Assembly (NCBI GenBank): GCA_017618715.1
Contig: JAFZTS010000080.1
Location: 1-64,000, forward strand
Source of the DNA: Bacteroidales bacterium
GTDB lineage: Bacteria > Bacteroidota > Bacteroidia > Bacteroidales > UBA3663
DNA length: 64,000 nucleotides
Reading direction: 5' to 3'
Below, one piece after another: positions 7,878 through 16,932 of the stretch; position 1 is the stretch's first letter, and the number at the start of each line of letters is the position of its first letter. Position numbers and translations under genes: made by a program. The notes beneath the pieces were generated by a model. The model was not told where the DNA came from and searched no databases. It saw only the letters and a program-made list of their open reading frames with translations.

Positions 7878-9779
7878 ATGCTTATGGAGAACCATTACAC
7901 CCCAGAAGAGGGACAACGGATTGTCGAAGAAGACAGAAGGGAGTTCTTCGACCGCGTGGCAGAGTTGCTGCCCGCGAATGATATCCCGCGCATCAAGGCG
8001 GCTTACGAACTGGCTGCCCAAGCACACTCGAAACAGATCAGAAAGAGTGGCATCCCATACATCACGCACCCCATAGCCGTGGCGCGTATTGCTCTGGTCG
8101 AACTGGGCCTCAAAACCAATCCCGTGATGGCGGCCCTGTTGCACGACGTGGTGGAGGACACCGACTTGACGGTGGAGGACCTTCGTGTGCGTTTTGGCGA
8201 GGACGTGGCCTATCTGGTGGGCGTGCTCACCAAGAATTCGGACGGAAACTACAAGGTGTCGAAGCAGATCGACAACTTCAAGCACATGCTTGACTCGATC
8301 AACTACGATATCCGAGCCCTGCTCATCAAACTGGCCGACCGTATGCACAATATGCGCACCTTGGGATCGATGCGCACCGACAAGCAGATGAAGATCACGT
8401 CGGAGACCGACTACTTCTATGCCCCCTTGGCCAATCGATTGGGTCTTTATGAGATCAAGTCGGAGCTTGAGAACCTCTCGCTCAGATGGCGTTCACCCCA
8501 GGAATATGAACGCATCGAGAAGAAGATCGACCGTTACATGTTGATGCATGGCGAAGACATCGAGGCCTTCCTTGAACCCATTCGCGAGGTGCTGAACGAA
8601 AATGATATCGAAGCCCATGTCTATGCACGACCGCGTTCGGTGTATGCCCTTTGGCGCAAGATGAAGAATACGGGCCAGACTTTCAAGGAGCTGGAGCATG
8701 TGCATCAGGTGAACATCGTCATCAAATATGATGAGGAGCTTGGCATGTCGGAGAAGAACCAGTGCCTGCGCGTCTATTCGATGCTCACCGACCTCTATAA
8801 CGAGCGCCCCTATTCGCTCATCAACTACATCGACCAACCCAAGGAGAACGGCTACCAGTCGATTCACGTACAGGTGATGTCGCAGGTGGGCCAATGGACC
8901 GAGGTGCATATCTGTACCGAGACGATGCAGCATAACTCGAAGCTGGGCTGCGTGGTGGATCGTACCGAGGGTGTCGAGAACTGGATCAAGAAGTTCCGTA
9001 GCGTGCTGCGCGATGTGGCCCAGAGTGGCGGCGAAGGCGGATTCATGGAGTCGGTCGTATCGTCGTTCTATAATGATGACATGATCATCTTTACGCCCAA
9101 GGGCAACTCCATCGTCCTGCCCAAGGGCTCTACGGTGCTCGACTTTGCATACGAGATCCACACCAATGTGGGTAATCATGCCAAGTATGCACGTGTCAAC
9201 GGACGGCTCTGTTCGATCTTCACCCAGCTGAAGCGCGGCGACCGCGTGGAGGTTGGCACCGAGGAAAACCAGTTGCCCGAATACCGCTGGCTAAGCCACG
9301 TGAACACCTACAAGGCGAGGCGTGCCATCAATGTGGCGCTCAACAAGAGCGGCATCAACGTGGATGAGTTCCCCTACGACCTTTGTACGAATTGCAACCC
9401 CTTGCCCGGCGACGAGATCATGGGCTTCAAGCACAAGGAAGGCCTGATTGAAGTGCATAAGCGCAATTGCCCGGATGCCATCGCACTTTCGGCAGCCGAC
9501 GGTGATTCGATTGTCGATGTGCAATTGCCCATCCTGCCTGGGCGTACCTATTCCACCCGTATCGAAATCAATGCCGTCGATCGTTCGGGTATGATGATGG
9601 ACCTGATTGACATCATCTCGAACCAGATGCACCTTTCGATTGACAGCATCCATGCCGTGACCGAAGATTATATCGGTATAATCCAGATCAAGATGCGTGT
9701 GCCTTCGGCTTTCGAGCTTTCGGAAGTGATACGCATCATCGAACAGGTGAAAGGCGTGGAGGAGGTGAGAACCTTGTGA
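7878..9779 (+). CDS. RelA/SpoT-family (p)ppGpp hydrolase, synthetase site apparently degenerate
   Basis: The 633-residue protein has the long RSH layout. The HD hydrolase domain includes ITHP near 63 and HDVVEDT at about 89-95, then KLADRMHNMRTL. A RelA_SpoT synthetase-like domain spans about 240-370, a TGS domain about 395-460 (PKGSTVLDFAYEIHTNVGNHA) and an ACT domain about 560-633. The hydrolase metal site looks intact. In the synthetase domain the usual DLIAIR stretch reads QVNIVI and the usual EVQIRT reads EVHICT, while GYQSIH is kept. By family knowledge this suggests hydrolase activity with little or no synthesis. It follows the MerR gene without a gap and a 7-bp repeat array starts right after its stop. 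Confidence 0.9.
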   Translation: MLMENHYTPEEGQRIVEEDRREFFDRVAELLPANDIPRIKAAYELAAQAHSKQIRKSGIPYITHPIAVARIALVELGLKTNPVMAALLHDVVEDTDLTVEDLRVRFGEDVAYLVGVLTKNSDGNYKVSKQIDNFKHMLDSINYDIRALLIKLADRMHNMRTLGSMRTDKQMKITSETDYFYAPLANRLGLYEIKSELENLSLRWRSPQEYERIEKKIDRYMLMHGEDIEAFLEPIREVLNENDIEAHVYARPRSVYALWRKMKNTGQTFKELEHVHQVNIVIKYDEELGMSEKNQCLRVYSMLTDLYNERPYSLINYIDQPKENGYQSIHVQVMSQVGQWTEVHICTETMQHNSKLGCVVDRTEGVENWIKKFRSVLRDVAQSGGEGGFMESVVSSFYNDDMIIFTPKGNSIVLPKGSTVLDFAYEIHTNVGNHAKYARVNGRLCSIFTQLKRGDRVEVGTEENQLPEYRWLSHVNTYKARRAINVALNKSGINVDEFPYDLCTNCNPLPGDEIMGFKHKEGLIEVHKRNCPDAIALSAADGDSIVDVQLPILPGRTYSTRIEINAVDRSGMMMDLIDIISNQMHLSIDSIHAVTEDYIGIIQIKMRVPSAFELSEVIRIIEQVKGVEEVRTL

Positions 9780-9780
9780 T

Positions 9781-9857
9781 GGTTAATGGTTAATGGTTAA
9801 TGGTTAGCGGTTATAGGTTAGCGGTTAATGGTTAGCGATTATAGGTTATTGGTTATA
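9781..9857 (+). repeat. Eleven 7-bp tandem repeats (GGTTANN)
   Basis: Eleven consecutive 7-bp units of GGTTAAT, GGTTAGC, GGTTATA, GGTTATT or GATTATA start two bases after the RelA/SpoT stop codon. There is no spacer or coding potential. Confidence 0.92.
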
Positions 9858-9885
9858 GATTTTTTGCAATTACCTAGAAATGGGT

Positions 9886-9917
9886 ATTGCGCATAAAAAT
9901 AGAAAGTATTATCTTTG
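9886..9917 (+). promoter_or_regulatory. Promoter for the first GLUG protein
   Basis: TATCTTTG (9910-9917) is preceded by ATTG (9886-9889) after a 20-base spacer. The -7 box is perfect and the -33 box has one mismatch. The ATG follows at 9959. Confidence 0.65.
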
Positions 9918-9958
9918 CCCACACTTATTAACAAAATCATATTAATAACTTTTTAATT

Positions 9959-12145
9959 ATGAAGAAATTATTTACACTTTTGCTTGTGGCCTCATGTGCC
10001 ATGGGTTTGAAGGCACAGGGCACATTTGCCCTTGCTGAAGGTGATGCCCCGAAGTCGGGCGACCAGGTTACTTCAGTTCCAAACATCACAATGACTTACA
10101 GTGAGGCTGGCGGTCCTGACTGGAACGCTGCTGTGGCTGATACGCATATCGATGAGGGAGCTGTCTTTGGTGCTTACTCGTCAGGTAATGGCGTCAATGG
10201 CAACAAGGAGGGAGGTACTTTCGTTACCTTCCAGCCAGCTCAAACCGGTGTCCTGACTGTGGCTATCGTCGTGAATGCCGACAAGAAGTTCTACATTGAG
10301 GAGGACGGTGTAGCCTTGGATGACTTTAATGAAAAGGTTTATTCAGAGAAATTCTATGGCGTTGAATCCTTCGCTGTTGTTGGAGGCAAGTCCTACAAGG
10401 TCTATGTTGCCGGCAGCAAGATGGGATTCTATGGCTTCACCTACGACTTTGAGCCCGTAGAGCAAGGCTATGGCTTTGCTGGTGCAGGTACCGAGGAGGA
10501 TCCTTATGTGCTGGCTTCGGCTGCCGACTTCGAAACCCTCGCAGCCAAAATCAATGCTGACAACACGGGTGCAGGCGAGTACTTCCAGTTAGCTGGTGAC
10601 ATTGACTTTGCAGGTGCTCAACTCCCAATGATTGCACTGGGTGGCATCACGAATATCAACAAGGTGGAATATGCCTTTGAGGGCGTTATCGACGGTGCAG
10701 GTTACACCATCAAGGGGGTGAAGCACGACCAGCCCAACAAGGCTGACGCTTATAGTTCGTATGTGGGCATCGTTTCAGCCCTTGGCGAGAATGGCGTGAT
10801 CAAGGACCTCACCATTGAGGGCGAGGTTGCCGGCAACCTGTATGTAGGTACCTTTGCGGGTCTCTCGGCCGGTCTCATCGAGAACTGTGCCAACTACGCT
10901 GCAGTGACCAACACCGGCGCATACGGTGCAGGCATCGTGGGCAGTCTGATTCGCGGCACGGGCGTTGTACGGAACTGCGAGAACTGTGGCACTGTCACCG
11001 CAAATGGCGGCAGCTATGCATGCGGTATCGTGGGCGGTATGCAGAGGCATTCGAGCATCGAAGCATACAACTACGTGATCGATTCCTGTGACAACTATGC
11101 TGATATCACGAGCTCGGGTGTTGGTGCTGCCGGCATCGTCGGAACGGGTGGCGGTCTGATTACAGATTGCATTAACTTTGGTAATGTGACTGCCGGTGGC
11201 CAGTATGCCAGTGGTATCATGGCTTGCTCGAACAATGAGGCCGTTACAATGAAGAGGTGCTTCAATTCGGGTGTCATCACGGGCAGTTCGAAGGTTGCTG
11301 GCATCGCTGGCGAACTTCGCAATGAAGCTTCACTGCTCGATGGTTGCTACAATGCTGCCGATGTCGATGATGGTGTGGTATCGGGCGGTGGCATTGTCGG
11401 CACCGACGCTGACGAGTCGAAGGTAAAGAATGTGGGTGGCCTTATTGGCAATTCCACCAAGGAGGGTGCCACTGTGAAGCACAGCGCGAGCATCACCTCA
11501 GTGACTGTTCCTGCTTCGGTGGAGACAGCCGGTCACCTGGCTGGTACTGCCGACATCGCCTTGGAGGATTGCTACTATTTCGCTCCTGATGCCGTTCTTC
11601 CTCTTGATAAAGAAGAGTTGGCTTTGGCCGATCCTTTGGACATCAACGATAAATGGAGTAAAGCATTCGCTGGCAATTTGGTTGTCAATGTCATGGGCCA
11701 GGAAATCGTATTCGAAGATCAGTTGATCTTTGTGAACCTGCTAACCAGTGACGAGGCTACCGTCGATATCCCTGAGATCACTTATGCCGGCTATGTGATT
11801 GACGAATTTAGCGTTAACGTTCCCTATACCGCCACTGAAGACGGCTACGCATTCGCAGGAGGCGAATATTTTGTCCAGGCTGGTGATTTTGCTATCCAAG
11901 GCACTTCGATGGAGGGCACCATGACCGAAACGGATCTTGCCTTTACAACCACCTTCACTGTTGGCGGTATGCCAATGCCAATGACCGTGACCTTCAATGG
12001 CAAGAGCGATTCGACCCAGACCATCATCGAGGTTGTCGATTCTCCGAAGGCAAAGGCCACTGAGAGATTTGATCTCCAGGGTCGTCGCACCAATGGTGAG
12101 GCTGGTCTCTTCATCGAGAACGGCAAGATCTTCTTCGTTCGCTAA
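9959..12145 (+). CDS. Secreted GLUG-type repeat protein, possible adhesin
   Basis: This 728-residue protein has a signal peptide (MKKLFTLLLVASCAMGLKAQ). A family-type entry motif, GFAGAGTEEDPYVLASAADFETLA, lies near 174. It is followed by Gly/Asn-rich repeats such as AGLSAGLIENCANYAAVT, AGIVGS, CGIVGGM and SGIMACSNN (about 230-500), which by family resemblance form a right-handed beta-solenoid seen in GLUG-containing surface proteins. The C-terminus RFDLQGRRTNGEAGLFIENG resembles Prevotella tails considered sorting or anchoring signals. It sits next to a shorter paralogue, so the pair probably arose by duplication. Ligand and exact localisation are unknown. Confidence 0.75.
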   Translation: MKKLFTLLLVASCAMGLKAQGTFALAEGDAPKSGDQVTSVPNITMTYSEAGGPDWNAAVADTHIDEGAVFGAYSSGNGVNGNKEGGTFVTFQPAQTGVLTVAIVVNADKKFYIEEDGVALDDFNEKVYSEKFYGVESFAVVGGKSYKVYVAGSKMGFYGFTYDFEPVEQGYGFAGAGTEEDPYVLASAADFETLAAKINADNTGAGEYFQLAGDIDFAGAQLPMIALGGITNINKVEYAFEGVIDGAGYTIKGVKHDQPNKADAYSSYVGIVSALGENGVIKDLTIEGEVAGNLYVGTFAGLSAGLIENCANYAAVTNTGAYGAGIVGSLIRGTGVVRNCENCGTVTANGGSYACGIVGGMQRHSSIEAYNYVIDSCDNYADITSSGVGAAGIVGTGGGLITDCINFGNVTAGGQYASGIMACSNNEAVTMKRCFNSGVITGSSKVAGIAGELRNEASLLDGCYNAADVDDGVVSGGGIVGTDADESKVKNVGGLIGNSTKEGATVKHSASITSVTVPASVETAGHLAGTADIALEDCYYFAPDAVLPLDKEELALADPLDINDKWSKAFAGNLVVNVMGQEIVFEDQLIFVNLLTSDEATVDIPEITYAGYVIDEFSVNVPYTATEDGYAFAGGEYFVQAGDFAIQGTSMEGTMTETDLAFTTTFTVGGMPMPMTVTFNGKSDSTQTIIEVVDSPKAKATERFDLQGRRTNGEAGLFIENGKIFFVR

Positions 12146-12178
12146 TCGTTAGATTCACTTCATTTCCTTTATTAATTG

Positions 12179-13921
12179 ATGAAGAAAGTCCTTAGTTTCT
12201 GTGCCATGGTGCTCACTTCGGTGGGCCTCATGGCACAGTCTGCAACCTATACGGGCACAGTCACCGTTGTCGTGGGGGGCACATATACCTATACCTGCGA
12301 CGATGCCAAGTACCAGTTGGCGTTTGCCGACCAGGTTTTGAATGTCACCATCGAGGAGTTGTTGATCCCAGCTACCATCATGGGTGACCTCACTGTCGGC
12401 GCGATGGTCATTGACAATCTGACCTACGATGCTGAGAAGGGCGGCTACTATCGCGACTATACCGGCAGTGATGTGAGTTTGACGCTGAAGGCCGTCAGCA
12501 ATGGCGAAACGACCATCAACGGCACCTATTATTTCGAGAAACTGGGCAACCTCCTCGTCACGGCCAACGAAACGGGCTATCGCATCGTCCACAACATGCA
12601 GCCGGGGGCTATGCCTTTCCCGATATCGTTTACCGCCGATGTAGTGAAAGCTTCGGACAACGTCTATGGCTTTGCGGGTGCCGGCACGGAGGAAGACCCC
12701 TATCAGATCACTTCGGCCGACGACTTCAAGACATTGGGTCAGCTGATTACCGCCGATCATCGCGGCACGGGCGAATACTTCAAGGTGATGAACAATATCG
12801 ACTTCGCCGGTAGCCAACTGCCCTGCATCGCTGTCGATGGCATCGTCGAGGGTAAGCTCAACAATACGCAATGGGGCTTCGAAGGTCATATCGATGGCAA
12901 TCATGCTACGATATCGGGTGTGAAGCACAATTTGCCGCAGGGAGGCGCTTTCCAGTCGCTCGTCTCTGTGTTGGCTGAGGGTGGCTCGATCACCGACCTC
13001 GTCTTTGGCAGCGACAACGAGCTGAACACCTACAACTATGCAGCACCATTTGCTGCGCTATGTTCGGGTACGATCAGCGGTTGCGCCAATTATGCCAATA
13101 TCACTGCCACCAGCGCCTACGCTGGAGGTATATGCGGCATGATGATGTTCGGAAAGGGCATCATCGAGAACTGTGTCAACTATGGTGACATCTACGCCAT
13201 GTCGTACGCCACGGGTATCGTCGGTGGCGCACAAAGCGGCAGCAGCATCACTTCCTACGACTATGTGGTGTATAATTGCCAGAACTATGGCAACATCTCG
13301 ACGGGACGTGGCACGGGCGCTTCCGGCATTGCCGGCTCAGTGGGCGGCAGGATCGTGAGCTGTACCAACTACGGCACCGTTCGTTGCGTGGCCGAAGGAG
13401 AGACTCCCGCAGGACTCTATACGGCTGGTATCGTCTCGTGTCCGACACGCCTCTTCAGTGTGGAGGATTGTGTCAACGAGGGCATTGTGTATGGCTTCAA
13501 GATGGTAGGCGGTATCCTCGGCAACGATATGAAGGGCGATGATGGACATGCCATTGTCGTACGTTGTACCAACAAGGGCCCTGTGACAGGTGTCGATAGC
13601 TATGTGGCAGGTGTGGCAGCTCATACGGCACGCGTCGAGGGCTCCTTGACCTTGCGCGAATGCCGCAACGAAGGCGTTGTTACCGCACCCGACACCACAC
13701 AGTTGGCCGGTAACCTGCGTGGTGACTCGATTATCCTCCTCGAAGACTGCACCATCGCTGAGGGTCTTCCCGCTCTGCCGATGGATTCCTATTCGCAGTC
13801 TATCTCCACGGTAAGCCGTGACGAGGATGCGACAGCCATCTCGTATGACATCATGGGTCGTGCCGTGCTTCGCAAGCAGGGACTGGTGATTGAGCGGGGC
13901 GGCGTAAGATTTATGAAGTGA
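12179..13921 (+). CDS. Secreted GLUG-type repeat protein, paralogue of the upstream gene
   Basis: This 580-residue protein has a signal peptide (MKKVLSFCAMVLTSVGLMAQ). It repeats the architecture of its neighbour: the entry motif GFAGAGTEEDPYQITSADDFKTLGQ near 160, an IDGNHATISGVKHNLPQ segment, solenoid repeats with NCVNYGDIYAM, GIVGGAQSGSSI and GIAGSVGG, and a C-terminal YDIMGRAVLRKQGLVIERG tail. The N-terminal about 150 residues differ, so the two may present different heads on a common scaffold. The ATG at 12179 is used rather than the TTG just before it. It lies 33 bases after the first gene, with no promoter visible between them. Confidence 0.75.
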   Translation: MKKVLSFCAMVLTSVGLMAQSATYTGTVTVVVGGTYTYTCDDAKYQLAFADQVLNVTIEELLIPATIMGDLTVGAMVIDNLTYDAEKGGYYRDYTGSDVSLTLKAVSNGETTINGTYYFEKLGNLLVTANETGYRIVHNMQPGAMPFPISFTADVVKASDNVYGFAGAGTEEDPYQITSADDFKTLGQLITADHRGTGEYFKVMNNIDFAGSQLPCIAVDGIVEGKLNNTQWGFEGHIDGNHATISGVKHNLPQGGAFQSLVSVLAEGGSITDLVFGSDNELNTYNYAAPFAALCSGTISGCANYANITATSAYAGGICGMMMFGKGIIENCVNYGDIYAMSYATGIVGGAQSGSSITSYDYVVYNCQNYGNISTGRGTGASGIAGSVGGRIVSCTNYGTVRCVAEGETPAGLYTAGIVSCPTRLFSVEDCVNEGIVYGFKMVGGILGNDMKGDDGHAIVVRCTNKGPVTGVDSYVAGVAAHTARVEGSLTLRECRNEGVVTAPDTTQLAGNLRGDSIILLEDCTIAEGLPALPMDSYSQSISTVSRDEDATAISYDIMGRAVLRKQGLVIERGGVRFMK

Positions 13922-13925
13922 TCTG

Positions 13926-13979
13926 GATTTTCTAGACTTTCTAGATTTTCTAGATTCTCTAGATTCTCTAGAGCCTCTA
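13926..13979 (+). repeat. Six 9-bp tandem repeats (GATTYTCTA)
   Basis: Six consecutive 9-bp units (GATTTTCTA, GACTTTCTA, GATTTTCTA, GATTCTCTA twice, GAGCCTCTA) fill most of the 75-bp gap between the second GLUG gene and the TonB receptor gene. Confidence 0.92.
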
Positions 13980-13996
13980 GCCAAAAAATATAAAGC

Positions 13997-16930
13997 ATGA
14001 AGCGTATCTTTGCTCTTCTTTTGGCCTTTATGGTTGTGCATGCAGCGATGCTGCGTGCGCAACCATATTGCGTCTCTGGACGAGTGATAGATGCGCAGAC
14101 GCGTGAGCCGATGGCATTTGCCACGGTGGTACATCAGACCACACACCAAGGAACGGTGGTGGGGGAGGATGGCAGTTTTGCGCTTCGCAATCTTCCCAAA
14201 GGCAAAGCCAACATTGAAGTGCGGCTTTTCGGCTATGTTCCCCAGCTGCTGACCTTCGCCTTGACACGTGACACCAGCATTGTCGTGATGCTCGTCGAGC
14301 AAGACCTGCGACTTGACGAGGTCACCGTCACTTCGCAAAAGCAACACATCGAGACGACAGCCTATACGGTCGATCGTACGTCGCTCGACCATAACCAGAT
14401 TGTCAACGTGAGTGATGTCACCGTCCTGTTGCCTGGCGGCAAGAGCCAAGGGGATCAGAGCCTTATCGATGACCCGCGTATCGCTCTGCGCAGCGAAGGC
14501 ACGAGCGAAATGGGCAATGCCGCTTTTGGAACAGCCATTGAGGTGGATGGACAACGTCTTTCGAACAATGCCGAGATGAGTGAAACGACGGGCGCTTCGA
14601 CCCGAACAGTCACCACGAGCGACATCGAGGAGGTGGAAGTCATCACAGGTATTCCTTCGGTGGAATATGGCGACCTTTCGAATGGTATGGTGAAGGTGAA
14701 GACACGACGTGGCAAGACTCCATATATGGTGGATGTGACGCTCAAGCCGCACACCAAGCTGGCGGCGCTCAGCAAGGGATTCAACCTGGGTTCGGCGGGA
14801 CAGGGCGGAATCTTGAATGTGTCGTACGAGTGGACGCAGTCGGTCGTCAGTCTTACCTCACCCTACACCACATATCAGCGCAACGGACTTTCTTTGCGCT
14901 ATACCCGTCAGTTCCTCAAGGAGAAAGCGATGCCCCTCAACTTCAACTTCGACGTGAAGGGCAATCTCGGCGGCCTTAACAGCGAGGCCGACCCCGATGC
15001 GTTCAGCGACACCTATACCAAGAAGCGAGACTATGTGCTGCGTAGCCTGATGCGCTTGCAATGGCAGGTGGGCCGTCCCTGGCTCTCGTATCTCGAACTG
15101 ACGGCCGATGCGAGTATGGAGGACAAGGAGCAGCGCGTCAACAGTAACAAGAGCAGCGCCACCTCACAACCCGCCATCCATACCATCGGACAGGGTTATC
15201 ACATCGCCGACGGCACGTCGATCATCATGGGCCCTACCGGTTATTGGTACGAACTGGCCATCACCGATTCGAAGCCGGTGGACCTAAGTGCGCATCTCAA
15301 AGCCAAATGGGATCACGAACGGAATCTCGGAGAAAACTACAAGGTGGAGAGCCACGCGAAGGCAGGTGTGGATTACTCGGCATCGGGCAACGAAGGCCGT
15401 GGATTGTATTACGACGATATGGCGCTGGCTCCCACCTGGCGTGAGGAGCGTTACGACACGTTGCCCTACATCCATAACCTCGCCTTCTACGCCGAAGGGC
15501 AGGCGGCACTCCACTTGCCCAGAAAGCAGGAGCTCAAGATGAGCTTCGGTTTGCGCGAGGACATGACGCATGTCGGCGGGTCGGAATATGGCACGATATA
15601 CAGCCTTTCGCCTCGCGGTTCGATGCAATATACCTTGCGCCATGCGAAAAATGAATACAGCATCCACGCCGGCATGGGCAAAAGCGTGAAGTTACCTTCC
15701 ATGCAGGTGCTTTATCCGAGTATCTCGTATGTCGATTGGCAAACCTTTGCGAGCGGTACCACAGCATCGGGTGAGGCATGTTATGCCTATTATACACAGC
15801 CCACGTCGGCACTCTACAACAGTGAGCTCAGGTGGCAATACAGTTTGCAAGGGGAAGTTGGCGTGGAAGCAAGGTGGGGAAAGACACGCTTGTCGCTCAC
15901 CTATTTCAACAACCGCACCTTCAACCCCTACATCCGTACCTCGGTTTTCCAGCCGTTCAGCTACGAGTTGACGTCGCCGATTACAGCGTCCGATTTCCCC
16001 ATCCCTTCGACCGACAGAAGTTACATCGTTGACCCCGTCACAGGCAAGGTGACGGTGCACGATGCAAGAGGCGTCGTGACCGATCAGGTGCTGCCGAGCA
16101 CGACCATCCGTCGTTATTCATCCAATGCGCGCTGGGTCAATGGTGCGCCATCTACCCGTCAGGGCATCGAATGGATGGTCGATTTTGCACGCATTCCCGC
16201 TTTGCGCACCGACATCCGATGGGATGGTACCTTCTATCATTACCAGGGTGTCGAGACCACGCTTGTCGCGTCGCATATCGGTGCGTCAACGAGTCAGAGC
16301 GACGGTCAGCCCTACAGCTACATCGGTTATTACGAAGGCAATGCTTCCGCCTCGAATGGTTCTGTCCAGTCGCAACTCAATACGAACGTGACCCTGACCA
16401 CACACATCCCCGTGGTACGACTCATCCTCTCGGTGCGCTTCGAGTGCAGTTTCTACAACATGAAACGTCAGCTTCGCGAAGACCGCGATGGCAACCTGAC
16501 GGGCATAGCCCTCAACGATGTGGCCGACTATTTCGGTACATCCACCGACTATGCCGACCATTATGTGGCTGTCTATCCGAAGTATTTCAGCACATGGGAT
16601 GACCCTGCGACACTCCGTCCGTTCTACGACGATCTCCTTTCTGCACGCGATGCAGGGAATACGAACCTTTACAACGACCTGCTGCGCATGGTGCGCAAGT
16701 CCAACACGAACTATTATTTCAACGAGGACCGCATTTCTCCCTATTTCGCCGCCAACATCAATGTGACCAAAGAAATCGGACGATATGTGAAATTGTCGTT
16801 CTTCGCCACCAACTTCTGGAACAACACTTCGCGTGTGCGTTCTTCGCAAACCGACCGTAGGACAACACTCTACAACAGCGGTCGAATTCCCGCATTCTAT
16901 TATGGACTCTCACTCAAAGTCAGACTCTGA
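13997..16930 (+). CDS. TonB-dependent outer-membrane receptor
   Basis: This 977-residue protein has a signal peptide (residues 1-22), a carboxypeptidase-regulatory-like beta-sandwich (YCVSGRVIDAQTREPMAFATV, about 24-110), a plug domain (from LDEVTVTSQKQ, about 111-235, with EEVEVITGIPSVEYGDLSNGMV) and a beta-barrel to the C-terminus FYYGLSLKVRL. It lacks the SusC signature and is not paired with a SusD, so it is more likely a transporter of a small ligand than a glycan importer. It leads a three-gene unit with the DUF4876 lipoprotein (2 bases downstream) and the DUF6850 barrel. The ligand is not identifiable from the sequence. Confidence 0.92.
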   Translation: MKRIFALLLAFMVVHAAMLRAQPYCVSGRVIDAQTREPMAFATVVHQTTHQGTVVGEDGSFALRNLPKGKANIEVRLFGYVPQLLTFALTRDTSIVVMLVEQDLRLDEVTVTSQKQHIETTAYTVDRTSLDHNQIVNVSDVTVLLPGGKSQGDQSLIDDPRIALRSEGTSEMGNAAFGTAIEVDGQRLSNNAEMSETTGASTRTVTTSDIEEVEVITGIPSVEYGDLSNGMVKVKTRRGKTPYMVDVTLKPHTKLAALSKGFNLGSAGQGGILNVSYEWTQSVVSLTSPYTTYQRNGLSLRYTRQFLKEKAMPLNFNFDVKGNLGGLNSEADPDAFSDTYTKKRDYVLRSLMRLQWQVGRPWLSYLELTADASMEDKEQRVNSNKSSATSQPAIHTIGQGYHIADGTSIIMGPTGYWYELAITDSKPVDLSAHLKAKWDHERNLGENYKVESHAKAGVDYSASGNEGRGLYYDDMALAPTWREERYDTLPYIHNLAFYAEGQAALHLPRKQELKMSFGLREDMTHVGGSEYGTIYSLSPRGSMQYTLRHAKNEYSIHAGMGKSVKLPSMQVLYPSISYVDWQTFASGTTASGEACYAYYTQPTSALYNSELRWQYSLQGEVGVEARWGKTRLSLTYFNNRTFNPYIRTSVFQPFSYELTSPITASDFPIPSTDRSYIVDPVTGKVTVHDARGVVTDQVLPSTTIRRYSSNARWVNGAPSTRQGIEWMVDFARIPALRTDIRWDGTFYHYQGVETTLVASHIGASTSQSDGQPYSYIGYYEGNASASNGSVQSQLNTNVTLTTHIPVVRLILSVRFECSFYNMKRQLREDRDGNLTGIALNDVADYFGTSTDYADHYVAVYPKYFSTWDDPATLRPFYDDLLSARDAGNTNLYNDLLRMVRKSNTNYYFNEDRISPYFAANINVTKEIGRYVKLSFFATNFWNNTSRVRSSQTDRRTTLYNSGRIPAFYYGLSLKVRL

Positions 16931-16932
16931 TC

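Noticed and set aside
9781..9857. Possible CRISPR array (also considered for 13926-13979 and 19895-20002)
   Set aside because: Units of 7 or 9 bases follow one another directly, with no spacers, no long repeat and no cas genes nearby.
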